Assembly: GCA_905478035.1 (NCBI GenBank) | Contig: CAJQGX010000004.1 | Location: 1-44,628 of the forward strand | Length of the DNA: 44,628 nt | DNA from: an uncultured SAR86 cluster bacterium | GTDB lineage: Bacteria > Pseudomonadota > Gammaproteobacteria > Magnimaribacterales > D2472 | Direction of reading: 5' to 3' | In this document: positions 1-8,542 of the stretch, one piece after another | How the letters are laid out: the number at the start of each line of letters is the position of its first letter | Position numbering within the stretch: the first letter of the stretch is position 1 | Notes under the pieces: generated by a model | Database searches by the model: none | What the model saw: only the letters and a program-made list of their open reading frames with translations | What the model was told of the DNA's origin: nothing | Translations under genes and position numbers: made by a program

Positions 1-311
1 CAGTTGATCAGGATTTTTTAGATTCAGCTGGTATGCAAGAATATGAAAAAGTCGATGTTTATAATGTTACTAATGGTGAGAGGTTTTCAACTTATTTAAT
101 CTTAGCCGAATCTGGCTCTAAAACACTTTCAGTTAATGGGGCTGCTGCTCATAAAGTCTCTTTAAACGATATTGTTATCATATGTACCTATGGCGAATTT
201 AATGAAACCGAAAGTTTAGAACATAAGCCAACATTAGTTTATTTTGATAGTAACAATAACATTACAGATATCAAAAACTCTATTCCTGAACAAAAACTCC
301 ATTCTGTTTAA
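1..311 (+). CDS. panD: aspartate 1-decarboxylase, C-terminal part (5' end outside window)
   Basis: PanD converts L-aspartate to beta-alanine and CO2 in the cytosol for pantothenate and coenzyme A synthesis. The reading frame is open from the first complete codon (position 3) and matches the family from just after the self-cleavage site. The segments VDQDFLDSAG, EKVDVYNVTNGERF, LSVNGAAAHKVSLNDIVII and EHKPTLVYFD are in the right order and end where PanD normally ends. The Gly-Ser cleavage pair that makes the pyruvoyl cofactor would lie upstream, so it cannot be checked. The ATG at 33 is an internal Met, not the start. The stop codon lies inside the open frame of the next gene, suggesting tight coupling. 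Identification is confident; only the beginning is missing. Confidence 0.93.
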   Translation, partial: VDQDFLDSAGMQEYEKVDVYNVTNGERFSTYLILAESGSKTLSVNGAAAHKVSLNDIVIICTYGEFNETESLEHKPTLVYFDSNNNITDIKNSIPEQKLHSV

Positions 312-1203
312 ATCTAAACACATTCTATTCGTATTATTTTTCAATGTATTTCTTAGTGCTAATACAAATGTAATTGTTCTAGGTTCAGGAACCCCAAACC
401 CTGATCCAGATAGGTATGGTTCTGCTTATGCAGTAGTGGTTGATGACCAGGCATATATTGTTGATTTTGGTCCTGGGGTTATTAGAAGGATATCAGCAAT
501 GTCACCATCATGGGGCGGGCAGTTTCCTCAATTAGAACTTAAGAATATTAATCATGCCTTTCTTACTCATATACATTCAGATCACTCTGGTGGCCTAGCT
601 GATTTAATTCTTACTCCATGGGTGATGGGTAGAGATTCAGAGTTGAATTTATTTGGCCCAAAGGGTTTAAAAGATATGGCCCAAAATATTACTGATGCTT
701 ATAAGCTTGATATAGATTATCGGCTCAATGGTACACAGCCTGCCAATGATAAAGGTTTTATATCAATCGTTAGTGAAATAAATGAAGGCAGTATTTATAA
801 AGACTCTAATGTTGAGGTAATTGCCTTTAGAAATAGTCATGGTGATCTCTTTGAGTCATTTGGTTATTTATTTATCACGAATGATAAAAAAATAATATTT
901 TCAGGCGATACAGCTATAAGCACTTCTTTGAAGAAATATGCAAAGGATGTTGATATTCTTGTCCATGAAGTTTACTCAAGTGAAGGGTTTGAAACTAAAA
1001 CAGATGATTGGAAGATATATCACAAGGCGCATCACACATCCTCAATTGACTTAGGTATTTTAGCTAATGAGCTAAATCCAAAAAAATTAATAGCATCCCA
1101 TATACTCTTTTGGGGAGCTACTGAAACCTCTGTGATCGAAGATATTAAAGAAAATTTTAAGGGAGAAATTATTCTAGCTTCAGACCTATTGGTTATAGAT
1201 TAG
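244..1203 (+). CDS. exported metallo-beta-lactamase-fold hydrolase (RNase Z/arylsulfatase-like)
   Basis: A zinc-dependent hydrolase of the metallo-beta-lactamase fold. The metal motif H109-x-H111-x-D113-H114 is followed by a histidine in NSHGD, the metal-bridging Asp in FSGDTA and a last His in ASHILF. The opening VIVLGSGTPN and the DFGPG segment resemble the RNase Z branch that includes AtsA-type arylsulfatases. A hydrophobic stretch (HILFVLFFNVFLSA) before the domain looks like a signal peptide, so a periplasmic enzyme is more likely than tRNA-processing RNase Z. The substrate is unknown. The start is unclear: the frame has no ATG before the domain. TTG at 244 is the only common start codon and lies 68 bases inside panD; CTG at 304 would give a neater signal peptide. 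Confidence 0.8.
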   Translation: MIVTITLQISKTLFLNKNSILFKSKHILFVLFFNVFLSANTNVIVLGSGTPNPDPDRYGSAYAVVVDDQAYIVDFGPGVIRRISAMSPSWGGQFPQLELKNINHAFLTHIHSDHSGGLADLILTPWVMGRDSELNLFGPKGLKDMAQNITDAYKLDIDYRLNGTQPANDKGFISIVSEINEGSIYKDSNVEVIAFRNSHGDLFESFGYLFITNDKKIIFSGDTAISTSLKKYAKDVDILVHEVYSSEGFETKTDDWKIYHKAHHTSSIDLGILANELNPKKLIASHILFWGATETSVIEDIKENFKGEIILASDLLVID

Positions 1204-1214
1204 ATAAATAAAGA

Positions 1215-1241
1215 TTGACCCAAGAGATGCTTGACTATAAC
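1215..1241 (+). promoter_or_regulatory. possible sigma-70 promoter before rhlE
   Basis: TTGACC (1215-1220) and TATAAC (1236-1241) lie in the short gap before the helicase gene. Both hexamers fit the consensus fairly well, but the 15-base spacer is shorter than the usual 16 to 18. A weak call from sequence only. Confidence 0.3.
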
Positions 1242-1268
1242 CTTCTGCCATTAACAACAAAGGAATAA

Positions 1269-2492
1269 ATGAAATTCAGTGATCTGAACTTATCAGACCC
1301 TATATTGAGATCATTACAAGATCAAAATTACAAAGAGCCAACACCAATTCAAGCTGAGGTAATACCAGCTATTTTAAACAAAAGTGATGTAATGGCTGCA
1401 GCACAAACTGGAACAGGTAAAACAGCTGGATTTGTATTACCTATTTTAAGCATCCTATCTAATCCTAAAAATAACTATAAAGGTCATCAGTTAAGAGCAT
1501 TAATTGTAACTCCAACACGAGAATTAGCTGCTCAAGTAAGGGAAAGTGTTAATACCTACAGTAAATATCTCAGCATCAGATCTACAGCTGTTTATGGTGG
1601 GGCTAGAATACATAATCAAAAACTTAAGTTAAGAAAAGGAGTTGATGTTCTTGTTGCAACCCCTGGAAGACTGCTTGATTTATATAACCAAAAATCTGTA
1701 AATTTTAAAAATATTGAAATGCTTGTTCTTGATGAGGCCGATCAAATGTTAGATATGGGCTTTATACATGACATAAAGAAAATTGCAAAATTACTTCCAG
1801 AGAGAAGACAAAACCTCATGTTTACAGCTACTTTCTCAGATTCTTTTAGGGCACTAGCTAAAGAGATGGCTGATAAGGCTATTGAAGTCTCTGTTACATC
1901 TGATGGCGAAACTGGAGAAAATATTGAGCATTATGTTCATCCAGTTGATAAATCTAGAAAGGCTGAACTATTGATCGAATTAATTGAAACTAAAAAATGG
2001 GACCAGGCATTAGTTTTTACGAGAACCAAGCATGGAGCCGATAGATTGCAAAAGCAATTAGATAAAGTGTCTATAAAATCACAAGCTATTCATGGGAATA
2101 AAACTCAAAACAACAGAATGAAAGCTTTGGATGCATTTAAAAATAATAGAATTAAGATATTGGTAGCAACTGATGTTGCAGCCCGTGGAATAGATATTAA
2201 AAAAATGTCACAAGTTATTAACTTTGATGTTCCAACAGTTGCAAAAGATTATATTCACAGGATTGGAAGAACAGGAAGGGGTGGCGATAAAGGTACAGCT
2301 ATTTCCCTTGTAAGTGCTGATGAATTTAAACTACTAAGAGATATTGAAAAATTATTAAATCAAAAGCTTGAGCGAATAGAAATTGATGGATTTGAGCCAG
2401 AGCATGTTGTCCCTTCAAAGGAAAAGCCACCTAGAAGAAAATTTAATAACAAAGCTGGTTTTAGAAAAAGGAAAAGAAGCAGAAAGGGTTAG
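1269..2492 (+). CDS. rhlE: DEAD-box ATP-dependent RNA helicase, RhlE type
   Basis: An ATP-dependent RNA helicase that remodels RNA, probably in ribosome assembly or RNA turnover in the cold ocean. All core motifs are visible: Q motif (PTPIQAEVIPA), Walker A AQTGTGKT at residues 45-52, PTRELAAQ, DEAD at 155-158, the TAT of motif III, and HRIGRTGRGG (motif VI). The tail after about residue 375 is short and rich in Arg and Lys (RRKFNNKAGFRKRKRSRKG), as in RhlE proteins, and would bind RNA without sequence preference. The ATG at 1269 follows AAGGAA at a good distance. Only 11 bases separate it from the next gene, so the two may be cotranscribed. Confidence 0.92.
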   Translation: MKFSDLNLSDPILRSLQDQNYKEPTPIQAEVIPAILNKSDVMAAAQTGTGKTAGFVLPILSILSNPKNNYKGHQLRALIVTPTRELAAQVRESVNTYSKYLSIRSTAVYGGARIHNQKLKLRKGVDVLVATPGRLLDLYNQKSVNFKNIEMLVLDEADQMLDMGFIHDIKKIAKLLPERRQNLMFTATFSDSFRALAKEMADKAIEVSVTSDGETGENIEHYVHPVDKSRKAELLIELIETKKWDQALVFTRTKHGADRLQKQLDKVSIKSQAIHGNKTQNNRMKALDAFKNNRIKILVATDVAARGIDIKKMSQVINFDVPTVAKDYIHRIGRTGRGGDKGTAISLVSADEFKLLRDIEKLLNQKLERIEIDGFEPEHVVPSKEKPPRRKFNNKAGFRKRKRSRKG

Positions 2493-2503
2493 TACCATAT
2501 ATT

Positions 2504-3727
2504 ATGAACAGCAATGCACAGTCTTATGATGCAATTATCCTAGGTGGTGGAGCTGGTGGTCTTTTTTGCGCGATTACAGCTGCAAAGAGAGGTAAAAAGG
2601 TTCTTGTACTTGAAAAATCTAATAAGTTAGGAAAAAAAATTTTAATGTCAGGAGGTGGAAGATGTAATTTCACCAATCAATTCATTAATCCTCACAACTT
2701 TCTTTCACAAAATAGTCATTTTTGTAAATCAGCTTTATCACAATATTCAGCCCAAGATTTTATTTCTATGGTTGAAGCTCATAATATTGAATATGAAGAG
2801 AGAAAGCATGGTCAGCTTTTTTGCATTAATTCTGCAAAAGATATTGTAGAAATGCTAGTTACTGAATGCGAAAAATATAACGTTACAATAATTACAAATG
2901 CCACAACTTCAATTGTTGAATATAGTGACAAGAAATACTTGCTAGAGACAATTATTGAAACTAAAAAAAATACTACTAATCTGTATACCCAATCAAATAA
3001 ATTAATAATTGCAACAGGTGCTTTATCAGTTCCAACGCTTGGAGGAAGTGGTTATGGTTATGATATTGCTAAGCAATTTCAATTAGAAGTTACGAATCTT
3101 CAGGCTGGACTTGTACCATTTATCTTTACTGATCAAATTAAAAATATTTGCGAGAATCTATCTGGAGTTTCTCATAATGTAGAGGTTACCTGTAACGAAA
3201 CTACTTTTAGTGAAGATATATTGTTTACTCACAGAGGTCTAAGTGGTCCAGTGATACTACAAATCTCTAATTACTGGTATCTTGGAGATTCTATAAGCAT
3301 TAATCTTATGCCTTCTGTATCCCTTTCAAATCATATAAAAGATATTAAAAAAACAAGTCCAAAACTATTATTAAAATCTATTCTCTCAAATATGATGCCA
3401 AAAGCACTTGTTGCTGAATTAGAAAATCTGTTCTGGATGGAGCTAGCAAACAAACCTATTGGCGAGTGGTCTAATATTCAAATAGAGGAGTTAGGCAATA
3501 CTTTAAATAATTGGATATTAAAACCCTCTTCAACAGAAGGATATAGAACTGCAGAGGTTACTATGGGTGGAGTTAATACAGATTATATAAGCTCTAAATC
3601 CATGGAGGTTAAAAACCAGCAAGGTTTATATTTTATTGGAGAAGTATTAGACGTAACTGGTCATTTGGGTGGGTTTAACTTTCAATGGGCATGGGCATCT
3701 GCGTATGCAGCTGGAAATGATTTATAG
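2504..3727 (+). CDS. HI0933/YhiN-family FAD-dependent oxidoreductase
   Basis: A flavoprotein of the HI0933 (YhiN/BaiN-like) family. The N-terminal dinucleotide-binding loop GGGAGG (residues 15-20) is followed by the family signature GKKILMSGGGRCNFTN, a NAD(P)/FAD segment LIIATGALSVPTLGGSGYGYDIA, and the C-terminal FAD contact GEVLDVTGHLGGFNFQWAWASAYAAG. Length (407 residues) is normal. The exact substrate of this family is not settled; some members reduce bile-acid intermediates in gut bacteria, which is not expected here. No signal peptide, so cytosolic. It follows rhlE by 11 bases and is probably read from the same transcript. Confidence 0.88.
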   Translation: MNSNAQSYDAIILGGGAGGLFCAITAAKRGKKVLVLEKSNKLGKKILMSGGGRCNFTNQFINPHNFLSQNSHFCKSALSQYSAQDFISMVEAHNIEYEERKHGQLFCINSAKDIVEMLVTECEKYNVTIITNATTSIVEYSDKKYLLETIIETKKNTTNLYTQSNKLIIATGALSVPTLGGSGYGYDIAKQFQLEVTNLQAGLVPFIFTDQIKNICENLSGVSHNVEVTCNETTFSEDILFTHRGLSGPVILQISNYWYLGDSISINLMPSVSLSNHIKDIKKTSPKLLLKSILSNMMPKALVAELENLFWMELANKPIGEWSNIQIEELGNTLNNWILKPSSTEGYRTAEVTMGGVNTDYISSKSMEVKNQQGLYFIGEVLDVTGHLGGFNFQWAWASAYAAGNDL

Positions 3728-3753
3728 AAATGAGTTTGATAAGATAATAAGTT

Positions 3754-3834
3754 ATGGATTATTCAGTTTATATTTTAGGAAATTTAATTTTTATAGCGCT
3801 GTTATATTGGGTTGTTAAAGACAATATTAAATAG
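3754..3834 (+). CDS. possible 26-residue membrane peptide
   Basis: A short open frame in the gap between the flavoprotein and yheS. It encodes MDYSVYILGNLIFIALLYWV followed by VKDNIK and a stop: one hydrophobic segment of about 17 residues with a charged C-terminal end, the layout of a single-pass micropeptide. There is no strong ribosome-binding site (only an A-rich stretch upstream). Similar short membrane frames occur elsewhere in this window beside larger genes. It could equally be chance in AT-rich DNA. Confidence 0.35.
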   Translation: MDYSVYILGNLIFIALLYWVVKDNIK

Positions 3835-3874
3835 GCCCTATCTTCTGATACACTAGCGTTTTTTAAAATTCAAA

Positions 3875-5740
3875 ATGCTTTCATTTAATAATTTAGAACT
3901 AGTACTGGGTGGTAAAACATTGTTTGATGATGTTTCACTAACCATACATCATCAACAAAAAGTTGGTCTTGTTGGTGCTAATGGAACTGGTAAAACAAGC
4001 CTATTTAAAATTATTAAAAAAGAAATAGAGGTTGACCAGAGTTCAGTTAGCTTTCCTACAGATTTAAGAATTTCATATCTTGCTCAAGAAGTTAAAGGTA
4101 CTGATGAAATTGCATTAGATTATGTTTTATCTGGAGATGCTAACTTAATTGATATACAAAAAAAAATAGAAGAAGCAGAAAAAGAAGAAAGCTATGATCT
4201 GCTTGGCGAACTCTATGCTATTTATAGTTCACTAGATGGCTACTCAGCTAAATCAAAAGCAGAGCAATTAATGTTAGGTCTTGGTTTTACATCAGAGGAT
4301 TTTCATAAACCTTTAAAAGACTTTTCTGGTGGCTGGAGAGTAAGGTTAAATCTAGCTAAAACATTAATGCAGCCATCAGATTTAATGCTACTTGATGAGC
4401 CAACCAACCATTTAGATCTAGATGCCATTCTATGGTTATCTAATTGGATTAAATCTTTTAAAGGGGCTTTAATTTTAATATCACATGATAGAGATTTTCT
4501 TGATGATTGTGTTTCATATGTAGCTCATCTATACAGACAAACTATTGAGTTATATTCTGGAAATTATTCTCAATTCGAAGTTCTTAGAGCTGCCAAAATG
4601 GCTGAAATACAGAGTAATTATATTAAGCAGCAAAAAGAGGTTGCTCACATGCAGAGCTTTATCAATAGATTCAAAGCTAAGGCAACTAAAGCAAGGCAAG
4701 CTCAAAGTCGTGTAAAGGCTCTTGAAAAGATGGAATTAATTGCTCCAGCACATATAGACTCTCCTTTTAATTTTAAGATATCTGAAACAGATAAAATTTC
4801 TAATCCATTGGTTTCTTTAAGCCAAGCTGAGCTAGGTTACAGTGAACCAGTGCTTTCTGAAGTCGGCTTTACTATATGCCCGGGAGATCGAATTGGCCTT
4901 CTTGGAGCTAATGGTGCCGGCAAATCCACACTTATTAAAAGTATTGTTGGAACACTGCCAATACTAAATGGTGATAGAGAAACAGGAACCAATTTTAGAG
5001 TAGGGTACTTCTCACAACATCAGGTAGATGATTTAGATTTATCTATATCAGCATTTATGCACATTCAAAGACTTGATGAAACAAAAACTGAAAAACAAAT
5101 AAGAACATATCTTGGAGGATTTGCCTTTAAAGGAGATAAGGTAAAGGATCCAATAAGATTATTTTCTGGTGGGGAAAAAGCAAGACTTGCATTTGCAATT
5201 ATTTCATATCAAAAACCAAATATTTTACTAATGGATGAGCCAACCAATCACTTAGACATGGAAATGAGGCATGCATTAACAGTTGCTATTCAAACTTTTA
5301 AAGGAGCTATTCTATTGATTTCTCATGACAGACATCTTTTAAATAGTTCTGTTGATACCTTTTACCTTATTGATAAAGGATCTCTCAATATATTTGATGG
5401 AGATTTAGATGATTACAAAAACTATATTCTTGATATTAAATCTATTGAAAACAAAGATGTAAAAAAGAAAAAAATAAAAAACAATACACTTCAAGCTGAC
5501 AATACGCAAAAAATTAAATCTATAAATAGTGATATTTCAAAATTAGATAAAAGGCTTTTCAGATTAAATAATAAATTAAAAGAAGCAAATGAAAAACTAG
5601 CTAATCCAGAGCTATATACAAATGATGCTGATAACAACCTCCAAGACTTAATAAGAAATCAATTAGAGCTATCTAACGAAATAGAAAGCGCCGAAAAAGA
5701 ATGGATGGATAAGGCTGCAGAATTAGAGTCTTTAAACTAA
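3875..5740 (+). CDS. yheS: ABC-F family ATPase YheS
   Basis: A soluble protein with two ABC ATPase domains and no membrane segments, of the ABC-F class that acts on ribosomes. Domain 1 has Walker A GANGTGKT (residues 34-41), signature FSGGWR and Walker B LMLLDEPTNHLDLDA. The linker carries the Arg/Lys-rich YheS segment ending AQSRVKALEKMELIAPAH. Domain 2 has GANGAGKST, FSGGEKAR and LLMDEPTNHLDMEM. The last 90 residues are a charged coiled coil, as in E. coli YheS, and the whole sequence aligns with it almost end to end. Family members bind the E site of the ribosome; the specific job of YheS is not well defined. The gene converges with the tRNA gene on the other strand. Confidence 0.93.
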   Translation: MLSFNNLELVLGGKTLFDDVSLTIHHQQKVGLVGANGTGKTSLFKIIKKEIEVDQSSVSFPTDLRISYLAQEVKGTDEIALDYVLSGDANLIDIQKKIEEAEKEESYDLLGELYAIYSSLDGYSAKSKAEQLMLGLGFTSEDFHKPLKDFSGGWRVRLNLAKTLMQPSDLMLLDEPTNHLDLDAILWLSNWIKSFKGALILISHDRDFLDDCVSYVAHLYRQTIELYSGNYSQFEVLRAAKMAEIQSNYIKQQKEVAHMQSFINRFKAKATKARQAQSRVKALEKMELIAPAHIDSPFNFKISETDKISNPLVSLSQAELGYSEPVLSEVGFTICPGDRIGLLGANGAGKSTLIKSIVGTLPILNGDRETGTNFRVGYFSQHQVDDLDLSISAFMHIQRLDETKTEKQIRTYLGGFAFKGDKVKDPIRLFSGGEKARLAFAIISYQKPNILLMDEPTNHLDMEMRHALTVAIQTFKGAILLISHDRHLLNSSVDTFYLIDKGSLNIFDGDLDDYKNYILDIKSIENKDVKKKKIKNNTLQADNTQKIKSINSDISKLDKRLFRLNNKLKEANEKLANPELYTNDADNNLQDLIRNQLELSNEIESAEKEWMDKAAELESLN

Positions 5741-5750
5741 AGTTTTTTAA

Positions 5751-5827
5751 TGGCGCGCCCGGAGAGATTCGAACTCCCGACCCCTTGGTTCGTAGCCAAG
5801 TACTCTATCCAGCTGAGCTACGGGCGC
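5751..5827 (-). tRNA. tRNA-Arg (anticodon ACG)
   Basis: Read on the minus strand this folds as a full cloverleaf. Acceptor arms GCGCCCG and CGGGCGC pair perfectly; the D arm contains the AGCTCAGCTGGATAGAG pattern. The anticodon stem CTTGG/CCAAG encloses loop CTACGAA, giving anticodon ACG, whose first base is normally edited to inosine to read CGU, CGC and CGA. The T arm has GTTCGAATC. Discriminator G is followed by an encoded CCA (5751-5753). Confidence 0.96.
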
Positions 5828-5840
5828 TTAGTTTGAAAGC

Positions 5841-5846
5841 ATTATA
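5841..5846 (-). promoter_or_regulatory. -10 box of the tRNA-Arg promoter
   Basis: A perfect TATAAT on the minus strand lies 13 bases before the tRNA 5' end, the right distance for a short leader. The -35 region is poor (best match TTATGG at an 18-base spacer). Confidence 0.5.
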
Positions 5847-5959
5847 GCTATATTTCTAGATTAACCATAATCCTTATAATTCCCATTAAAGTCATTACTT
5901 ATTTATTTAAATTACCTATTTACAAACATGTTGAATTATATTTTCACAAGTTTTCTTTT

Positions 5960-5977
5960 ATGTAACATATCTGTATC
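5960..5977 (+). promoter_or_regulatory. probable PhoB box of the pst operon
   Basis: Two imperfect copies of the Pho half-site CTGTCAT, ATGTAAC and CTGTATC, are spaced by four A/T bases, so they repeat every 11 bases as PhoB requires. Each half matches 4 of 7 positions, including the central TGT. Ten bases downstream is a -10-like TAAAAT (5988-5993), the same geometry as known Pho promoters, in which the Pho box replaces the -35. The context, directly before pstS, is the strongest support. Confidence 0.5.
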
Positions 5978-6020
5978 AATTCAACATTAAAATTTTGTTT
6001 TATTTAATAGGAGATTATTA

Positions 6021-7064
6021 ATGAATAAATTTTTAACACTAGCAATTACATCCAGTATCTTTTTTTCGACATCAATTGATGCTGCCTCTAGAGATACTAT
6101 CAAGATAGTTGGATCATCAACAGTTTATCCTTTTGCAACTGTTGTAGCGGAAAGATTTGGAAAAAAATCAATTTATAACACACCTGTAATTGAATCCACT
6201 GGTTCAGGTGGTGGTTTAAAACTTTTTTGCAAAGGAATCGGAATAGAGCATCCAGATATTACCAACGCTTCAAGAAGAATTAAGCAAAGTGAAATTGATA
6301 GCTGTGCTGCAACTGGTATTACTGAAATAACAGAAATTAAAATAGGCTATGATGGAATTGTAATTGCTAATTCAAGAAAAGCTGAGAAATTAAGTTTAAC
6401 AAAACGTCAGATTTTTTTAGCTTTAGCCCCAATGGTCCCAAATCCAAATGGCGATGAAACTCTCATAAAAAACCCATATAAAACTTGGAAAGATGTAGAC
6501 TCATCATTACCAAATATTGATATTGAGGTACTTGGGCCACCTCCTTCATCAGGAACTAGAGATGCATTCGCTGAATTAGCTATGGAAGGAGGTTGCAAGA
6601 CGTTTAAATGGCTAGCTGATATTAAAAAACAAGATAAAAATAAATATAAAAGCATATGCAGGTCAGTGAGAGAAGATGGTCTGTATATTGAAGTTGGTGA
6701 AAATGATAATTTAATAGTCTCAAAACTTAATGCTAATCCAAACTCACTGGGAGTTTTTGGTTATAGTTTTTTAGATCAAAATTCAGATACTATTCAAGGT
6801 TCTAAAGTTGATGGGGCATATCCAACATTTAATAATATTGCAGATGGCTCATATGCAGTATCTAGACCATTATATTTTTATGTAAAAAATGCTCATGCTA
6901 CATCTATACCTGGAATTAAAGAATATGTCAGAGAATTCACAAGTAGAAGCGCAATTGGTCAAACAGGTTACCTAACCGATAAAGGCTTAATACCTATGCC
7001 AAATGATGAATATAAAGAATTTTCAGCAGCTGGTAAAAAATTAATACCGCTTAAGAGCTTGTAG
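6021..7064 (+). CDS. pstS: phosphate-binding protein of the Pst transporter
   Basis: Periplasmic receptor that captures phosphate and delivers it to PstCAB. Residues 1 to about 21 form a signal peptide ending SIDA-AS. The mature protein begins DTIKIVGSSTVYPFA, the phosphate-binding opening of PstS, and has TGSGGGLKLFCKG and the downstream ligand loop GPPPSSGTRDAF. The phrases DITNASRRIK and IKIGYDGIVIA are typical of the PstS branch common in marine and alphaproteobacterial genomes. ATG at 6021 follows a strong GGAGA. Expression is probably induced by phosphate starvation through the box at 5960, and a hairpin after the gene may keep its message above that of the permease genes. Confidence 0.93.
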   Translation: MNKFLTLAITSSIFFSTSIDAASRDTIKIVGSSTVYPFATVVAERFGKKSIYNTPVIESTGSGGGLKLFCKGIGIEHPDITNASRRIKQSEIDSCAATGITEITEIKIGYDGIVIANSRKAEKLSLTKRQIFLALAPMVPNPNGDETLIKNPYKTWKDVDSSLPNIDIEVLGPPPSSGTRDAFAELAMEGGCKTFKWLADIKKQDKNKYKSICRSVREDGLYIEVGENDNLIVSKLNANPNSLGVFGYSFLDQNSDTIQGSKVDGAYPTFNNIADGSYAVSRPLYFYVKNAHATSIPGIKEYVREFTSRSAIGQTGYLTDKGLIPMPNDEYKEFSAAGKKLIPLKSL

Positions 7065-7112
7065 GAAGAATAAAATGATTGAAATTTCTTCCTTTTAGAA
7101 AAGGTAACATTT

Positions 7113-7145
7113 TACACTAAAGCCTTTTGAATAGGCTTTAGTGTA
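7113..7145 (+). terminator. intercistronic hairpin between pstS and pstC
   Basis: ACACTAAAGCC (7114-7124) and GGCTTTAGTGT (7134-7144) are perfect complements, extended to 12 pairs by T7113/A7145, with a 9-base loop. Only a mixed U-rich stretch follows (ATCTTTATTT), so it is likely a partial terminator or mRNA-stabilising stem. Two weaker stems precede it (GGAAGAA 7064-7070 with TTCTTCC 7086-7092, and CCTTT/AAAGG within 7091-7104). Confidence 0.7.
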
Positions 7146-7165
7146 TCTTTATTTGGTACAAAAAT

Positions 7166-8542
7166 ATGTTTAGTTATTTATTTGTTATATTGATGGTTTT
7201 TGCCATTTTTATATATTTTTATGCAAAAAAATATTCAATCACCATAAGAAATCAGAGTGGCTATTTACATTCATTGCCTCAATATTATGGCTTTTATGCA
7301 AGTTTATGGTTTTTAATTCCATCTCTTATAATTATTTCTTTATACCTAATTTTTGCTGAATCTTTTATCACGTCAACGTTAATTAATACGCTTCCTAATG
7401 ATATAAAAACTCTTTCATCTGCTGAACTTAATCTTGTTTTAAATGATATAAAGAATCTAGCTGTTGGTAATATTGCAAATAGCTCATCTTTTACAGAAAT
7501 AACAGAGGCAGCTAATTTTTATAATAAACAGAACCAATTAATAGATAAAGTTGTTTTTTATAGCTCATTAATAATTGGGTTATTGACATTTACTTATGCA
7601 TTTAAAACAATTTCTTCATCATATAGAGCAAGAAATTTTATTGAGTCTGCTATACATGTTTTATTATTTGGATCAGCTTTAATTGCAATTTTTGTTACAG
7701 CAGGAATTTTACTTTCAGTATTATTTGAGGCTTTAAGATTTTTTGAAGTAATAAGTTTTTCTGATTTTTTATTCGGCTTAAGTTGGAGTCCTCAAATGGC
7801 TATAAGAGAGGGTCAAATTGGATCATCTGGTTTATTTGGTGCTGTACCTTTATTTGCAGGAACAATTCTTATTTCGTTAATTGCTTTATTGTTAGCAGTG
7901 CCTATTGGTTTGTTAACAGCAATTTATTTATCTGAGTATGCTGATATAAAAGTAAGAGCAATTATAAAACCAATTTTAGAAATTTTATCTGGTATTCCAA
8001 CAGTTGTTTATGGTTTTTTTGCTGTTGTTACTGTAGCCCCATTTATTCGAAATATAGGTTCCATGCTGGGGTTAGATATTGCTTCAGAAAGTGCACTGGG
8101 AGTTGGCTTAGTTATGGGTATAATGATTATTCCTCTAATTTCATCTCTTTCAGATGATGTAATTTCTAGTGTTCCCCAATCTATGAGAGAAGGCTCATAT
8201 GGTTTAGGGGCGACTAAATCTGAAACTATTAAGAAAGTAATTTTACCAGCTGCTTTGCCAGGCATTATAGGAGGAATTCTTTTGGCTGCTTCTCGAGCAA
8301 TTGGCGAAACTATGATAGTAGTTATGGCCGCAGGCTTATCAGCTAAACTCTCTTTTAATCCAATTGAGGCAGTGACAACAGTTACAGTGCAGATTGTTAC
8401 ATTATTAACAGGAGATCAAGAATTTGACAGCCCTAAGACTTTGGCAGCATTTGCTCTTGGATTAACATTATTTGTCTTCACATTATTCCTTAATTTTATA
8501 GCACTAAAAATAGTTAGAAAGTATAGAGAGCAATATGAGTAA
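7166..8542 (+). CDS. pstC: phosphate ABC transporter permease PstC
   Basis: One of the two inner-membrane permease subunits of the phosphate importer. At 458 residues it is longer than E. coli PstC (about 320). The extra part is N-terminal, with one hydrophobic segment at 1-20, another near 45-65 and a polar region between about 70 and 125, as in the extended permeases known from many marine bacteria. The C-terminal half carries the usual binding-protein-dependent permease fold, including EILSGIPTVVYGFFAVVTVAPF and the ATPase-coupling EAA loop (REGSYGLGATKSETIKKVILPAALPGIIGG). Its last 8 bases overlap the start of pstA, so translation is coupled. Confidence 0.92.
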   Translation: MFSYLFVILMVFAIFIYFYAKKYSITIRNQSGYLHSLPQYYGFYASLWFLIPSLIIISLYLIFAESFITSTLINTLPNDIKTLSSAELNLVLNDIKNLAVGNIANSSSFTEITEAANFYNKQNQLIDKVVFYSSLIIGLLTFTYAFKTISSSYRARNFIESAIHVLLFGSALIAIFVTAGILLSVLFEALRFFEVISFSDFLFGLSWSPQMAIREGQIGSSGLFGAVPLFAGTILISLIALLLAVPIGLLTAIYLSEYADIKVRAIIKPILEILSGIPTVVYGFFAVVTVAPFIRNIGSMLGLDIASESALGVGLVMGIMIIPLISSLSDDVISSVPQSMREGSYGLGATKSETIKKVILPAALPGIIGGILLAASRAIGETMIVVMAAGLSAKLSFNPIEAVTTVTVQIVTLLTGDQEFDSPKTLAAFALGLTLFVFTLFLNFIALKIVRKYREQYE

